Part shown: positions 17,229 to 25,883 of the stretch, piece by piece
Position numbering within the stretch: the stretch's first letter is position 1
How the letters are laid out: each line of letters opens with the position of its first letter
Origin: Streptomyces malaysiensis subsp. samsunensis
GTDB taxonomy: Bacteria > Actinomycetota > Actinomycetes > Streptomycetales > Streptomycetaceae
Length of the DNA: 64,000 nucleotides
NCBI RefSeq assembly: GCF_024519315.1
Contig: NZ_JANIIC010000026.1
Coordinates: forward strand, 1-64,000
Direction: 5' to 3'
The notes under the pieces: model-generated
Database searches by the model: none
The model's input: the letters and a program-made list of their open reading frames with translations, nothing else
What the model was told of the DNA's origin: nothing
Translations under genes and position numbers: made by a program

Positions 17229-18103
17229 GTGGCGCGTGGAGATCTGACGGACGGGGAGTGGGCGGTGCTGGAGCCGCTGCTGCCGAGAGGCAAGAAGATC
17301 GGCCGACCGCCGATATGGACCAGGCGGCAGCTGATCGACGGCATACGGTTTCGGGTCCGCACCGGCATCCCCTGGCGGGACATACCTGTCGAGTACGGGC
17401 CATGGGGCCGGGTGTACGACCTCTTCCGCCGGTGGCAGCGCAACGGCACCTGGCAGCGGATCTTCACCGAGCTGCAGGCCCGGGCCGACGCCAAGGGCCT
17501 GATCACCTGGGACATCAACGTCGATTCCACCATCGTCCGCGCCCACCAGCACGCCGCCGGTGCGCCGAAAGGGGGGGCCTCCAGAAGGAGCCGCCCGGCG
17601 GCACCACCGTCGAACCGGCCGACCACGGACTCGGACGCTCGCGCGGCGGCCTGACTACCAAGCTGCATCTGGCTGTCGAGCAGCGGCAAAAGCCGATGTC
17701 GATCGTCATCACGGCAGGGCAGCGCGGCGACTCCCCGCAGTTCGAGCCCGTCCTGGACAAGGTCCGCGTGCCCCGCACCGGGCCCGGCCGACCGCGCACC
17801 CGACCCAATCGAGTGCGCGCCGACAAGGCATACGCCTCCCGGAAGAACCGCGCCTACCTGCGACGTCGCGGGATCCGATGCACCATCCCAGACAAGGCCG
17901 ATCAGGCCCGCAACCGCAAGAAGCGCGGCTCGCGCGGCGGTCGGCCACCGAAGTTCGACCCGGTCGACTACCGTGAGCGCCACGCGGTCGAATGCGGCAT
18001 CAACCGCCTCAAGAGGCACCGGGCCGTGGCCACGAGGTACGACAAGCTGGCTGTGCGCTACGAGGCGACCGTACTGGTCGCTGCGATCAATGAGTGGCTA
18101 TGA
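17229..18103 (+). CDS. IS5-family DDE transposase made by -1 frameshift
   Basis: OrfA runs 17229-17654 (GTG start; DGEWAVLEPLLPRGKKIGRP, the IS5 N-terminal DUF4096-like domain). OrfB is in the -1 frame and ends at 18103. The shift most likely occurs at AAAGGGGGGG (17568-17577). Catalytic residues are visible: first Asp in DINVDSTIVRAHQ, second Asp in RADKAYAS, and Glu in ERHAVECGINRLKRHRAVAT (with the Arg/Lys of the E region). The fused protein would be about 290 residues, normal for the group. The frameshift layout is a known control strategy in this IS group, so the element may be active. Confidence 0.85.
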
Positions 18104-18112
18104 CCTGTGACG

Positions 18113-18577
18113 TCAGGTCAGGCTGCGGCGTGCTACAGCGAGAAACTCCGCCTTGAACGGCTCCAGGTGCTCGGCCAGGCTCCCCTCGTCACGCTCCTGC
18201 CAGACCGCTTGATTAAGGGCGCGGGCGTAGGCGGTCGCCGGTGAGTGAAGGCCAGGGGCACACAGCAACTCGATGCTCTTCTCGGCTATTCGAAGACCAT
18301 CCATCGCCGGCCTGGCAGTCACATACCAGTCATCACCGACTTCCCATTGCGGCGGCCGCGCATGCGCCACGCCCTCAGCCTCCAGCGCGCATCGGATGAA
18401 CTCCAGCACGGTCCTGATCTGCTCGGCACGTCGCTCCTCCGCCCGCGCCGTAGCCCGCCTTTGTTCTTCAGCCCGGTCAGCCGCCCGCTGGGTCGTGCGC
18501 TGGGTCAGATACGTCAACGCACCACCTACAGCCACACCGACCATCGAAATCACTGGGGTCCACAGGTCTCCTGCCAC
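18113..18577 (-). CDS. Passenger gene of the IS: membrane-anchored coiled-coil protein
   Basis: 154 residues from GTG 18577, lying wholly between the transposase stop (10 bp away) and the right inverted repeat. The N-terminus has one membrane helix (WTPVISMVGVAVGGALTYL), followed by an Arg/Glu/Ala-rich coiled coil (RAADRAEEQRRATARAEERR). A globular C-terminal part contains WEVGDDWYVTARPAMDGLRI and LLCAPGLHSPATAYARAL. Similar single-helix proteins of unknown role occur in Streptomyces. IS5 elements rarely carry cargo; a membrane-surveillance or immunity-like role is possible but not shown. Confidence 0.65.
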   Translation of the reverse strand: MAGDLWTPVISMVGVAVGGALTYLTQRTTQRAADRAEEQRRATARAEERRAEQIRTVLEFIRCALEAEGVAHARPPQWEVGDDWYVTARPAMDGLRIAEKSIELLCAPGLHSPATAYARALNQAVWQERDEGSLAEHLEPFKAEFLAVARRSLT

Positions 18578-19023
18578 GGCCGACTTCTACCAGCACCTGC
18601 CCACCGACCGCTGCCGATCTTGCGAGACGGGCTTGTATGCCCAGATGCCGAACCGTTCCAAGATCCATTTTCGATACACGCCCTAGGAGCCTACGAGGCG
18701 ATGAGCGTGCTCGGCGAACCCAGCCTCCTGGCAGTCGCCGAAGAGCAGGGGCACGACTATGTCACTGCCGTGGAGAACACACTGGCCTGGGCCGTTGGAG
18801 AGCATGGCTTGACCGCCCCGTGGGATTGAGGAGTGCTGCCGAGCCATCGTGATCGAGTGCATCTGGGTTGGCTTGCTCATGGCCTCGATGCCACCGCTCA
18901 CGCTCTGAGGAGCATTTTTGGGCATGGGCACGCCGACCTTGGCGAGATCCCCTGTGGTTATCGCTCGACTTCGCTGGTACCACGGGGGACAAGAACTCGG
19001 CAGCGCCGTTGTAGCGGGGGAAT

Positions 19024-22000
19024 GTGGGCTGGCAGGAAGAGGTCGTCTCGGCGTTGGACGCCTGGGTCGCGCACGAAGGCGTGCCGGCGCGTGAGCCGCG
19101 GTGGCGTCCGCTGGGGCGAGCGGCGAAGAGCGGTAAGCCGGGGGAGTACGTCGTCGACGTACGTGGCACCGACACCACGACAGACCAACTTCAAGGCGAC
19201 AGCCTGAGGCTGGCCGGGCCGGACGAAAGCGGTGTCGACGCAGGCCACTCCGTGCTCGACGTGTTCAAGGACGGCACCGCACTGCGGGTGCGTGTCGCCG
19301 AGTTCGCCGACCCCGCCGACCCTCATCTATGGATGAAGCCGCAGCCCGCCGGCTTCCTCGTGAAGGCATTGCGTGAAGGCTTGGCCGCGCTCACCGATGC
19401 TCCTCTCGCTCACCTCATGGCGCGAGGCGAAGCCGGGGCGGGACGGCTCGCGGCGACCGGGCTGCCGCCGGGAGTGCTGCTGCCCGCTCAGGACCTCGCG
19501 TATCGCGCGTGCACGGGCGAGGGGCTGTGGCTGGTGTGGGGACCTCCCGGCACCGGCAAGACCACCGTCCTCAAGCGGGCCATCGTGGATCTGATGGCGC
19601 GCGGCAAACGCATTCTCCTAGTGTCCGCGACCAATGTCGCCGTGGACAACGCCCTGTGGGGTGTGATGAAGGAGCGGCGGCACGCGGACGGTCACATCGT
19701 CCGTGTCGGACCGCCCCATCTGCGTGAAGTGGCTGAGGACGCGAGCGTCTGTCTGACACTGATGGTGCGCGAGCGGCTCGCCGATGTCGACGAACGACGC
19801 CGGGCCGTTGCCGCGCAGCTGGTTGAAGCGCGGGCGCGGGCGCGCGAGCTGGAGGAGCTGGAGCGGAGCCTCGCGAACTTCGACGCCATCGGGTACGCCG
19901 CGGACCGCACCCGCTTGGACGATCCCACCCGCACCTCTTCAGCTCTGACACGCGCGTGTCATCAGGCGGATCGCGAAGCAGAGGAAGCCGGGAAGCGGGT
20001 CGAGGGACTGGAGGAGGAGTACAAGGCGGCTGCCGCGGCTGTACGCGCCACGGAGCAGGCCCAGGCCGAGTGGAAGACATACGACGAGGTGCAGGCAGAC
20101 CTCGCCGAGCTCCGAGTCGCCGTGACAGCGGTGGAGGCGAAGGCACTGCTCGCCGAGAACGAGCGCGATGCGGCCGACAGTGCCCTGATGGACCTTGAGC
20201 GGTTGACCGGCATGGCGAAGCGCCGGGCCAAGCGGGACAGGGAGAAGGCGCGACTTCGGCTGGAGACGGCCCGCACCGAAACCGAGAAGGCCCAGACGAA
20301 AGCAGCGGAGGCCCGGTCCGTACTCACCCGAACCGAGCAGGAATACACGGCACGGCTTGAGGCTCACCGCGCCAAGATCTCCTTCAGCAAGGCGGAGATC
20401 ACGCTCCGGCAGACGACCCTGCGCACTGTGGAAACCGATCTGGAGGACGCGTGGCGAGTAGAGCGGGCGGCGGCTGCCCGGCTTTCTCCACTCGCCGAGC
20501 AACTCGGCCTGTCAAAGGCGGCCGAAGCACGTGTCATGGAGGCCGATCGCCTCGGACACCCCCGACGCCATGCTGCGGCAGCAACACTGAAGCCTCAGGT
20601 CACTGCGGACAAGGAGAATCGCCCGGCGCTGGAACGCCGACATCGAGAGTTGCAGGAGGAGTACGACAAGCTCGCACGCGACGCACAAGGCGAGATCATT
20701 CGTGGTGCGAAGGTCGTTGCCACTACCCTCGCGCGTTTCCGCACCGTCAAGGCGGTGTTCGATGGCGATTACGACGTCGTCCTGGTCGATGAGGCCGGTG
20801 CGGCAACCCTGCCCGAAGTGCTCCTCGCGGTCGGCAAGGCCAAGACGACAGCTGTACTGCTCGGCGACTTCATGCAGCTTGGCCCCGTCCTGCCGAAACT
20901 GGATAGCAGCAAGCGGCCTGATGTCGCGAAGTGGATTCTGCGTGAGGTTTTCGAACATTTCGGCATCGAGTCGCCGACGGCAGCGGTGAACCACCACGGG
21001 TGTGTCGTGCTGGATGTCCAGCACCGCTTCGGGCTTGACGTCATGGACCTGGCGAACACTCTTGCGTACGACGGCGTACTGAAGCCCGGCCCCGACGTCG
21101 TGCGGCGTGCCGAAAGGCGCGAGCCGGGCGATCCCGAAATCGTGATCATCGATACCGACGGCCTCCAGAGCCTGGCCCAGGCTCACCGCACCGGTCGCCG
21201 CAAAGGATGGTGGCCGGCGGGATCCTTGCTCGCACGCGCACTCATCGACCTGCACCGCGAGGACAGCGAATCGGCTGGTGTGGTCACGCCGTATTCAGTG
21301 CAGGCCGAGGCCACCCTGGAGGCTCTCCGCGATACCGAGTCGATGGGTGGGCAGCTTGCCGAGGTGGGTACCGCCCACCGTTTCCAGGGCCGCGAGTTTC
21401 CGGTCGTTATCTTCGACACGGTCGAGGACGACTACGGTGACGGTCTCTGGATGGCCCATGCTTCCCGGGCCTCCGAGGCAACCGCCTGGGCCCGCGATGG
21501 CGTACGCCTGTGCAACGTCGCCGTCACCCGCGTCCAGACCAGGCTCTACGTCATCGGCAGCCGCAGCCGAATCCTCGCCTCGGGAGAGGAGACGGCCCTC
21601 GGCAAACTGGGTGCGCTCATCCGCGCCGGCCGCACCCGCTCTATCCCCGCAACCCGGCTCATCGCCCCTGCCGCGCGGCCTGTCACCGGCCTCGGCGAAT
21701 TCGGCTCCCGCCTCGCCGATGTCCTTTCGCGTCATGTCGAGGTCTCGGAGGTCGACGACGAGATCTCCTTCTACGAGACCTTCGCCGCCCGCCTCGCCGA
21801 AGCCAATACCTCCCTATGGATCTGGTCTCCGTGGACGGCGAAACGGCTGATCGGCCTACTTCCGGTACTTGAGGAAGCCGTACGCCGCGGAGTCCGTGTC
21901 ACCATTTTCGTACGGGACCCCTACGACACAGGTCAGAAGAAACAGACCGCGCTGGTCCAGCGCCTTCGAGACGTGGTGCAGACCGTCGTCCGCGTCAATG

Positions 22001-22689
22001 TGATGCACCAGAAGATCGTCGTCATCGACGAATACACAACCCTGCTGGGAAGCCTCAACTCCCTTTCCCAGAGCCACTCGCGCGAAGTCATGCTGACGAT
22101 CAAGGGGCACCATTTCGCCCGCAAGATCCTCGCCCACGAGCACGCCGAGGACTTCGCGAGGCCACCGCGATGCGGTGCGTGCAAGGGTGACGAGGTGGAT
22201 CTGCGCCGCCGGGTGAACGGATCCTGGTACTGGCGGTGCTTCAACCGGACGTGCCCGGGGCGACGGGGCAACCGGGCGTGGAGACGGCCGTGCGGTTCAG
22301 GACGGGGAGCCGGGGCTGAGCTGGATCTCGGCCCACACGGTCTTGCCGACCAGGCGCCTGGGCTGGAAGCCCCATCGCTCCGCGAGGGACTCGACGATGA
22401 CCAAACCTCGTCCGTGCTCTTCCAGGCTTCCGGCGGCGTGGCGGAGGCCGGATGGGGAAGCCGCTCGCCCTGGCAGTCGGCGACCTCGATGCGCAAGGTG
22501 GCGGGCCCGGCTTCCGGCCTCGTCAGAAGGAGAGCCAGCAAGAAGTCCCGCCCGGGTACGTGCCCGTGCTTCAGTACCGGTAGGCCACTGGCGAGGTTTC
22601 CGCTGCGCGGATCCTTTTCCAGTGGCCGCCGGCCCGAACCCGCCGTGCACCCTTTCGGTGCAGCGGGCTCTCCAGTGACTACGGCGTGA
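19024..22689 (+). CDS. mkoC: Mokosh type II-like SF1 helicase with C-terminal PLD nuclease
   Basis: 1,221 codons from GTG 19024. Residues about 1-150 are a lead domain. The Upf1/COG1112-type SF1 helicase follows: Walker A WGPPGTGKTTVLKR near 170, a long coiled-coil insertion about 250-540, Walker B VLVDEAGAATLPE near 588, and later motifs HRFQGREFPVVIFDT and NVAVTRVQTRLYVIGS. Residues about 920-1040 are a phospholipase D domain with one HKD-type motif (MHQKIVVID, near 995). A zinc ribbon follows (CGACKGDEV...RCFNRTCPGRR). Helicase plus PLD in one protein is the layout of Mokosh type II anti-phage proteins. After about 22266 the frame reads antisense through a dead ATPase gene, so the C-terminal 140 residues are spurious. 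Confidence 0.8.
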   Translation: MGWQEEVVSALDAWVAHEGVPAREPRWRPLGRAAKSGKPGEYVVDVRGTDTTTDQLQGDSLRLAGPDESGVDAGHSVLDVFKDGTALRVRVAEFADPADPHLWMKPQPAGFLVKALREGLAALTDAPLAHLMARGEAGAGRLAATGLPPGVLLPAQDLAYRACTGEGLWLVWGPPGTGKTTVLKRAIVDLMARGKRILLVSATNVAVDNALWGVMKERRHADGHIVRVGPPHLREVAEDASVCLTLMVRERLADVDERRRAVAAQLVEARARARELEELERSLANFDAIGYAADRTRLDDPTRTSSALTRACHQADREAEEAGKRVEGLEEEYKAAAAAVRATEQAQAEWKTYDEVQADLAELRVAVTAVEAKALLAENERDAADSALMDLERLTGMAKRRAKRDREKARLRLETARTETEKAQTKAAEARSVLTRTEQEYTARLEAHRAKISFSKAEITLRQTTLRTVETDLEDAWRVERAAAARLSPLAEQLGLSKAAEARVMEADRLGHPRRHAAAATLKPQVTADKENRPALERRHRELQEEYDKLARDAQGEIIRGAKVVATTLARFRTVKAVFDGDYDVVLVDEAGAATLPEVLLAVGKAKTTAVLLGDFMQLGPVLPKLDSSKRPDVAKWILREVFEHFGIESPTAAVNHHGCVVLDVQHRFGLDVMDLANTLAYDGVLKPGPDVVRRAERREPGDPEIVIIDTDGLQSLAQAHRTGRRKGWWPAGSLLARALIDLHREDSESAGVVTPYSVQAEATLEALRDTESMGGQLAEVGTAHRFQGREFPVVIFDTVEDDYGDGLWMAHASRASEATAWARDGVRLCNVAVTRVQTRLYVIGSRSRILASGEETALGKLGALIRAGRTRSIPATRLIAPAARPVTGLGEFGSRLADVLSRHVEVSEVDDEISFYETFAARLAEANTSLWIWSPWTAKRLIGLLPVLEEAVRRGVRVTIFVRDPYDTGQKKQTALVQRLRDVVQTVVRVNVMHQKIVVIDEYTTLLGSLNSLSQSHSREVMLTIKGHHFARKILAHEHAEDFARPPRCGACKGDEVDLRRRVNGSWYWRCFNRTCPGRRGNRAWRRPCGSGRGAGAELDLGPHGLADQAPGLEAPSLREGLDDDQTSSVLFQASGGVAEAGWGSRSPWQSATSMRKVAGPASGLVRRRASKKSRPGTCPCFSTGRPLARFPLRGSFSSGRRPEPAVHPFGAAGSPVTTA

Positions 22690-22721
22690 TCCTGGTTCCG
22701 GCTATGCGTGGATGTCTTCAT
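22297..22721 (-). pseudogene. Frameshifted HATPase (anti-sigma/regulatory ATPase) remnant
   Basis: One minus-strand frame gives GRDFLLALLLTRPEAGPATL and RIEVADCQGERLPHP, the middle of a serine-kinase-like HATPase. A second frame, ending at 22297, gives EEHGRGLVIVESLAERWG and the C-terminal GKTVWAEIQL. Both parts belong to one Streptomyces-type regulatory ATP-binding protein broken by a frameshift near 22450. The N-terminus is also missing. It overlaps the 3' extension of the helicase on the other strand. Confidence 0.7.
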
Positions 22722-23018
22722 GACAGGGCGGGCAGACCACGAGGGTTCTGCGCCGCTTCTTGAGCATCAACTGCACCCATGTGGGCTGTTCCCTCCACGC
22801 TTGGAGCTCTGCGAGGTGGCGAACTTGGTGAACTTGCACGTCGGTTCGTTTGTCGCAGAGTTCGCACCGTGCCTTGCGGCGCCGGTCGATGAGCTGGCTT
22901 CCGCGCGGGCGGATGCGGGGGGTGAACTGGGTGGGCGGAAGGTCGTCGATTACGGCCTTCCGCTGCCGGATCAGGGGAATACCACCGAACCGTGCGATCA
23001 GCGGTTTCCTGCCCTTGC
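22702..23018 (-). pseudogene. 3' remnant of a group II intron maturase (HNH end)
   Basis: Minus strand reads KPLIARFGGIPLIRQRKAVI, then RRRKARCELCDKRTDVQVHQ, VRHLAEL and RRTLVVCPPCHEDIHA. This is the HNH endonuclease tail of bacterial group II intron reverse transcriptase/maturases (two CxxC pairs and the HQVR/CHxxIH histidines). The reverse transcriptase domain is absent. The fragment abuts, and probably truncated, the XRE regulator remnant next to it. Confidence 0.75.
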
Positions 23019-23168
23019 GTGGTCGGGTACACCGAGGTCCAGAATCATGCGCGACTGGCGACGGATGTCGAGGAGGTCCGTATCCTGGCCGCACGTTACG
23101 GCACCATCAGGGCCCAGGCGCTCACGCCACGTGAGTCCCTGGAACTGATCGAGAGGACGCAGACATAA
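23018..23168 (+). pseudogene. C-terminal remnant of an XRE/DUF5753 regulator
   Basis: The frame ending at TAA 23166-23168 reads VVGYTEVQNHARLATDVEEV, RILAARYGTIRAQALTPRES and LELIERTQT. This matches the C-terminal end of the DUF5753 helix-turn-helix regulators that normally precede DUF397 genes in Streptomyces. Everything upstream is lost at the junction with the group II intron remnant. Confidence 0.7.
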
Positions 23169-23170
23169 CG

Positions 23171-23365
23171 ATGAGCACTGAGGATTCCGCGCGACTCGCT
23201 TGGTTCAAGAGCAGCTACAGCGGCAATGAGGGGGGCGAATGCGTGGAGGTCGCCATGACTCCCGGCGCCGTTCACGTGCGGGACTCCAAGGAGCCGATGG
23301 GGGCTCAACTCGTTTTCGCGGCGCAGAGCTGGGCGGCGTTCGTGGACTTCGCGACGCGGCACTGA
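23171..23365 (+). CDS. DUF397 family protein
   Basis: 64 residues, three bases after the XRE remnant. Shows the full DUF397 pattern: WFKSSYSGNEGGECVEVAMT, HVRDSKEPMGAQLVFAAQSW, then AAFVDFAT. These small proteins are partners of the DUF5753 regulators (BldB/WhiJ-like systems) and act in development-linked regulation. Its cognate regulator is broken here, so it may be orphaned. A strong hairpin follows. Confidence 0.88.
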   Translation: MSTEDSARLAWFKSSYSGNEGGECVEVAMTPGAVHVRDSKEPMGAQLVFAAQSWAAFVDFATRH

Positions 23366-23373
23366 CAGACGAG

Positions 23374-23406
23374 GCGGGGATACGGCCAAGTGGTCTGTAT
23401 CCCCGC
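23374..23406. terminator. Terminator after DUF397 gene
   Basis: GCGGGGATAC / GTATCCCCGC form a perfect 10-bp stem with a 13-base loop. Confidence 0.7.
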
Positions 23407-23505
23407 GTACACCCAGCGGTCAGCCCAGTACCGTCGCGATGGCGATCGCTCGTTGTCGGCGTGCACAGCCGCGCGGGTATGGGGTGCCGCTTCGTGTTGG
23501 GTGGC

Positions 23506-25254
23506 CTAACCGGCCATCGTGGGGGCGTAAGGGGACAGAGCCGGAGCGAGTTGCACTCCGGGTGCCAGGCCGAGGGCGACGAGGGCGTCGGGCAGACCGC
23601 GGCCGACGCGGGCCGCGTCCATAGTGCCCGGGGCGGCCAGAGGGCGGCAGCTGGCTGCGATGATCTCGAACAGGTGCTGAACCCGACCCGGTCCGCGGGG
23701 CAGCAGCTGGCCATGGAAGTCCTCGTGGTGCGCGAGAACCAGGGCCGCGAGACCGGCGACGTGGGCCGAGGCCGTGCCGGTGCCGTCGAGCGCCGCGTAT
23801 CCGCCCTGCGGCGAGCACGACAACACCGCGATGCCGGGAGCGGCCGCGTCGACGCCGGGGCCGTAAGCGCTGAACGGCGCGGCGAACAACCCCTCAGGTG
23901 TCAGCTGCGGGCCCACATGGGTGGCTTGGGAGGTGTCCGGCGGGAAGGACCCGAAGACGCCGAGCGCACCCACGGTGAACACGGTGGGCAGCGAGCCGGG
24001 GAAGCAGACCGGTCCGCCCGAGTCGCCCGCAGGGGCGACGCAGGCGATGCCCGCCGCGCCTGCGTCGGCCAGTTTCCGGGAGACCAGCGCCGACGGGTAC
24101 GGCGCCGCCACGGCGATGTGCGCGACGTCGACCTCCCGTTCGATGCAGTGGTCAAGGGCGGCGATCAGGTCGCTGAAGAAGCCCCCGGGCAGCACCTGGC
24201 AGACCTCGATCTCCGCGTCGACCGCGGTGCCGATGATGCCCTTGCCGGTGTCCGCCCCGGCGATGACGCCGACCGTGTGCGTCCCGGTGCCCACCGTGTC
24301 GCGGGCCCAGCCCTCCTTCGTGCCGCGGACGAGATCGACACCGTTGTGCACGCGCCGCTTCAGGTCGGGATGCTCGGCGGCGACACCCGAACCGATGACC
24401 GCGATCTTGATGCCGAAGGCGCGGAACGTGGGAGGCAACCTGTCCAGCCGCATGGCCTGCTGGCCCCAGGCGTACTGCTGTCTCTCCTCGAGTCCCGGGT
24501 ACACCTTGGCCAGCGGCGTGAGAGTGACCAGGTTCTCCGCGGTCACCGACAGGTCTGGACGGCTGATCCAGCGGTCGGCGTACCCGCCCACGGGACGTAC
24601 GTACAGGGACTGGACGGACTCCACGGTCTCCGTGGACATGGTGACGGTGACCGTCCCGTCGGCCCCGGTGATGCCTTGGCCGGGCCAGGACCAACCGATC
24701 AGGAACACGCCCGCGCCGGCCAGCGGTTCGCCGTCCGGGCCGCACACGCGTAGGGAGATCTCCAGGGGTTCTTCCAGCGGCAGGACCAGCCCCGGATCGC
24801 GCAGCGGCAGGCCCCCTGCGGACGGCGCGGCGGCGGGTCCGGACGCGGACAGCGGCAGGTCCGGCTCGATGTGGACGTGCAGCGTCTGCATCGCCGGGAG
24901 CTGGGCCTCGGCTGCCTCGACGACCGCGATGTCCGGGCAGGCGAGGGGCGCGCCGGACGCTTTCAGCTTCTCCGACGGCCGGAGTCTGCGGACCACCGTG
25001 ACCTCGGGCATCTGCTCCAACTGGTCGCACACCGCGTCCATGCCCGGTTCGGCAACTCCCGGTGGCAGAAGATGCTGCGGTAGCGGCGTGACCATGTACC
25101 GCGCCCGGCGCGGCTGCACCGTGATGGGTGATGGCGCGCCCGCCTTGCGTGGTCGTGCGCCCATGCCTTTGGGTCCCGGCCCGCCGGCCCCCGAGCCTTC
25201 TGATCCGGTCTCGCCGTTGTTTCGGGGTTTGCTCCCGGGTCTGTCCTTGACCAT
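23506..25254 (-). CDS. Catalytically dead subtilisin-fold (S8-like) protein
   Basis: 582 residues from ATG 25254, with an AAGGTGG ribosome site; the open frame upstream to 25779 is not supported. Residues 1-45 are disordered. A beta-sandwich domain (about 160-230) contains LRVCGPDGEPLAGAGVFLIG. The subtilase fold runs from about 280 to 540, but every catalytic residue is replaced: the DTG Asp is Gly (AVIGSGVAAEHPDL, near 288), the HGTH His is Thr (VGTGTHTVGVIAG, near 322), the GTS Ser is Gly (DGTGTASAHVAG, near 492), and the oxyanion Asn is Asp (APAGDSGG). It keeps the structural glycines, so it is a pseudo-protease, perhaps a binding scaffold. No signal peptide. The next gene upstream in the same direction encodes a Gln-rich protein. 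Confidence 0.85.
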   Translation of the reverse strand: MVKDRPGSKPRNNGETGSEGSGAGGPGPKGMGARPRKAGAPSPITVQPRRARYMVTPLPQHLLPPGVAEPGMDAVCDQLEQMPEVTVVRRLRPSEKLKASGAPLACPDIAVVEAAEAQLPAMQTLHVHIEPDLPLSASGPAAAPSAGGLPLRDPGLVLPLEEPLEISLRVCGPDGEPLAGAGVFLIGWSWPGQGITGADGTVTVTMSTETVESVQSLYVRPVGGYADRWISRPDLSVTAENLVTLTPLAKVYPGLEERQQYAWGQQAMRLDRLPPTFRAFGIKIAVIGSGVAAEHPDLKRRVHNGVDLVRGTKEGWARDTVGTGTHTVGVIAGADTGKGIIGTAVDAEIEVCQVLPGGFFSDLIAALDHCIEREVDVAHIAVAAPYPSALVSRKLADAGAAGIACVAPAGDSGGPVCFPGSLPTVFTVGALGVFGSFPPDTSQATHVGPQLTPEGLFAAPFSAYGPGVDAAAPGIAVLSCSPQGGYAALDGTGTASAHVAGLAALVLAHHEDFHGQLLPRGPGRVQHLFEIIAASCRPLAAPGTMDAARVGRGLPDALVALGLAPGVQLAPALSPYAPTMAG

Positions 25255-25391
25255 TACGTCCACCTTCACCACGTCCGCATGCCTATGTCGTCCTGCGCTT
25301 CTGATCCGGTGTGGGGCGGCTCGCGCTTCCACAGTGATGCCGTGTGCCCGGGAACCAGTTCCGGGCACACCGCATCGCGCGCTGCCGTACG

Positions 25392-25883
25392 TCAGCCGAT
25401 GCCGAAGGGCTGACCCATCGGGCCGAAGCCGAAGCCGGGCTGCTGGGACTGCTGGCCGAACGACTGCGGGCCGTACCCGCCGCCCCACGGCTGCTGGCCC
25501 TGCATTCCCTGGCCCTGCATCCCCTGCTGGCCCTGCTGGCTTTGCATCCCCTGCTGGCTTTGCTGGAGCAGCGTCACGATCGCCGTCGGCAGCGCCTGCT
25601 GCACGGACTGCTCCACCGCGCCGCGGACGCCCTGCTGCAGCGTGTGGTGCAGCGCGACCGCGAGGTAGGGGTGCGCCTGATGGGCCAGGCCCTGCTGCTG
25701 CAGCTGCTGCTGGACCTGCTGGATCTGCTGCAGCGTCTGCTGCATGCGCTGCGCGATCTGCTGGCTCGCCTGCTGGCATGCCTGCTGGATCGCCTGCTGG
25801 ACCACCTGCGCGAGCTGGCCCTGCGGGGCGCCGATCTGCTGGCCGAACTGCTGCTGGGGCTGGATACCGGTCATCACCGACAT
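25392..25883 (-). CDS. Glutamine-rich low-complexity protein
   Basis: 163 residues from ATG 25883, with AAAGGAG seven bases upstream. About a quarter of the residues are Gln. The first half is a Gln-rich amphipathic helix (QVVQQAIQQACQQASQQIAQ), then a short non-repetitive core (GLAHQAHPYLAVALHHTLQQ, GVRGAVEQSVQQALPTAIV). It ends in a prion-like Gln/Gly/Met/Phe tail. No signal peptide. It is 137 bp from the pseudo-subtilase on the same strand and probably co-expressed, so the two may form a complex or assembly. No named family recognised. Confidence 0.75.
   Translation of the reverse strand: MSVMTGIQPQQQFGQQIGAPQGQLAQVVQQAIQQACQQASQQIAQRMQQTLQQIQQVQQQLQQQGLAHQAHPYLAVALHHTLQQGVRGAVEQSVQQALPTAIVTLLQQSQQGMQSQQGQQGMQGQGMQGQQPWGGGYGPQSFGQQSQQPGFGFGPMGQPFGIG

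Larger units (their letters stand above)
17184..18682 (+). mobile_element. IS5-family insertion sequence with passenger gene (1,499 bp)
   Basis: Terminal inverted repeats are GGCGTGTATCGAAAGTGGAT at the left and the complement of GGCGTGTATCGAAAATGGAT at the right, with one mismatch over 20. The element is flanked by CTAG on both sides (17180-17183 and 18683-18686), a 4-bp target duplication usual for this family. It carries a two-frame DDE transposase and, between the transposase stop and the right repeat, an oppositely oriented 154-residue gene. It sits inside the small gene starting at 17111. Confidence 0.9.
17111..18829 (+). pseudogene. Small gene interrupted by an IS5-type element
   Basis: ATG 17111 with GGAGG upstream begins MARAWEADPSALFERRLGKS and is cut after Glu-Glu-Leu at 17183 by the insertion. 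Joining across the CTAG duplication gives an in-frame product that continues GAYEAMSVLGEPSLLAVAEE and ends HGLTAPWD at 18829, about 71 residues. The N-terminal 24 residues equal those of the gene at 43472, but the C-terminal parts are unrelated, so one of the two is a chimera. Alternatively the right flank belongs to another locus joined by recombination between IS copies. Confidence 0.6.

Noticed and set aside
25255..25779. 175-residue N-terminal extension of the pseudo-subtilase
   Set aside because: It is antisense to the Gln-rich gene, is Ala/Pro-rich without signal, and ATG 25254 has its own ribosome site.
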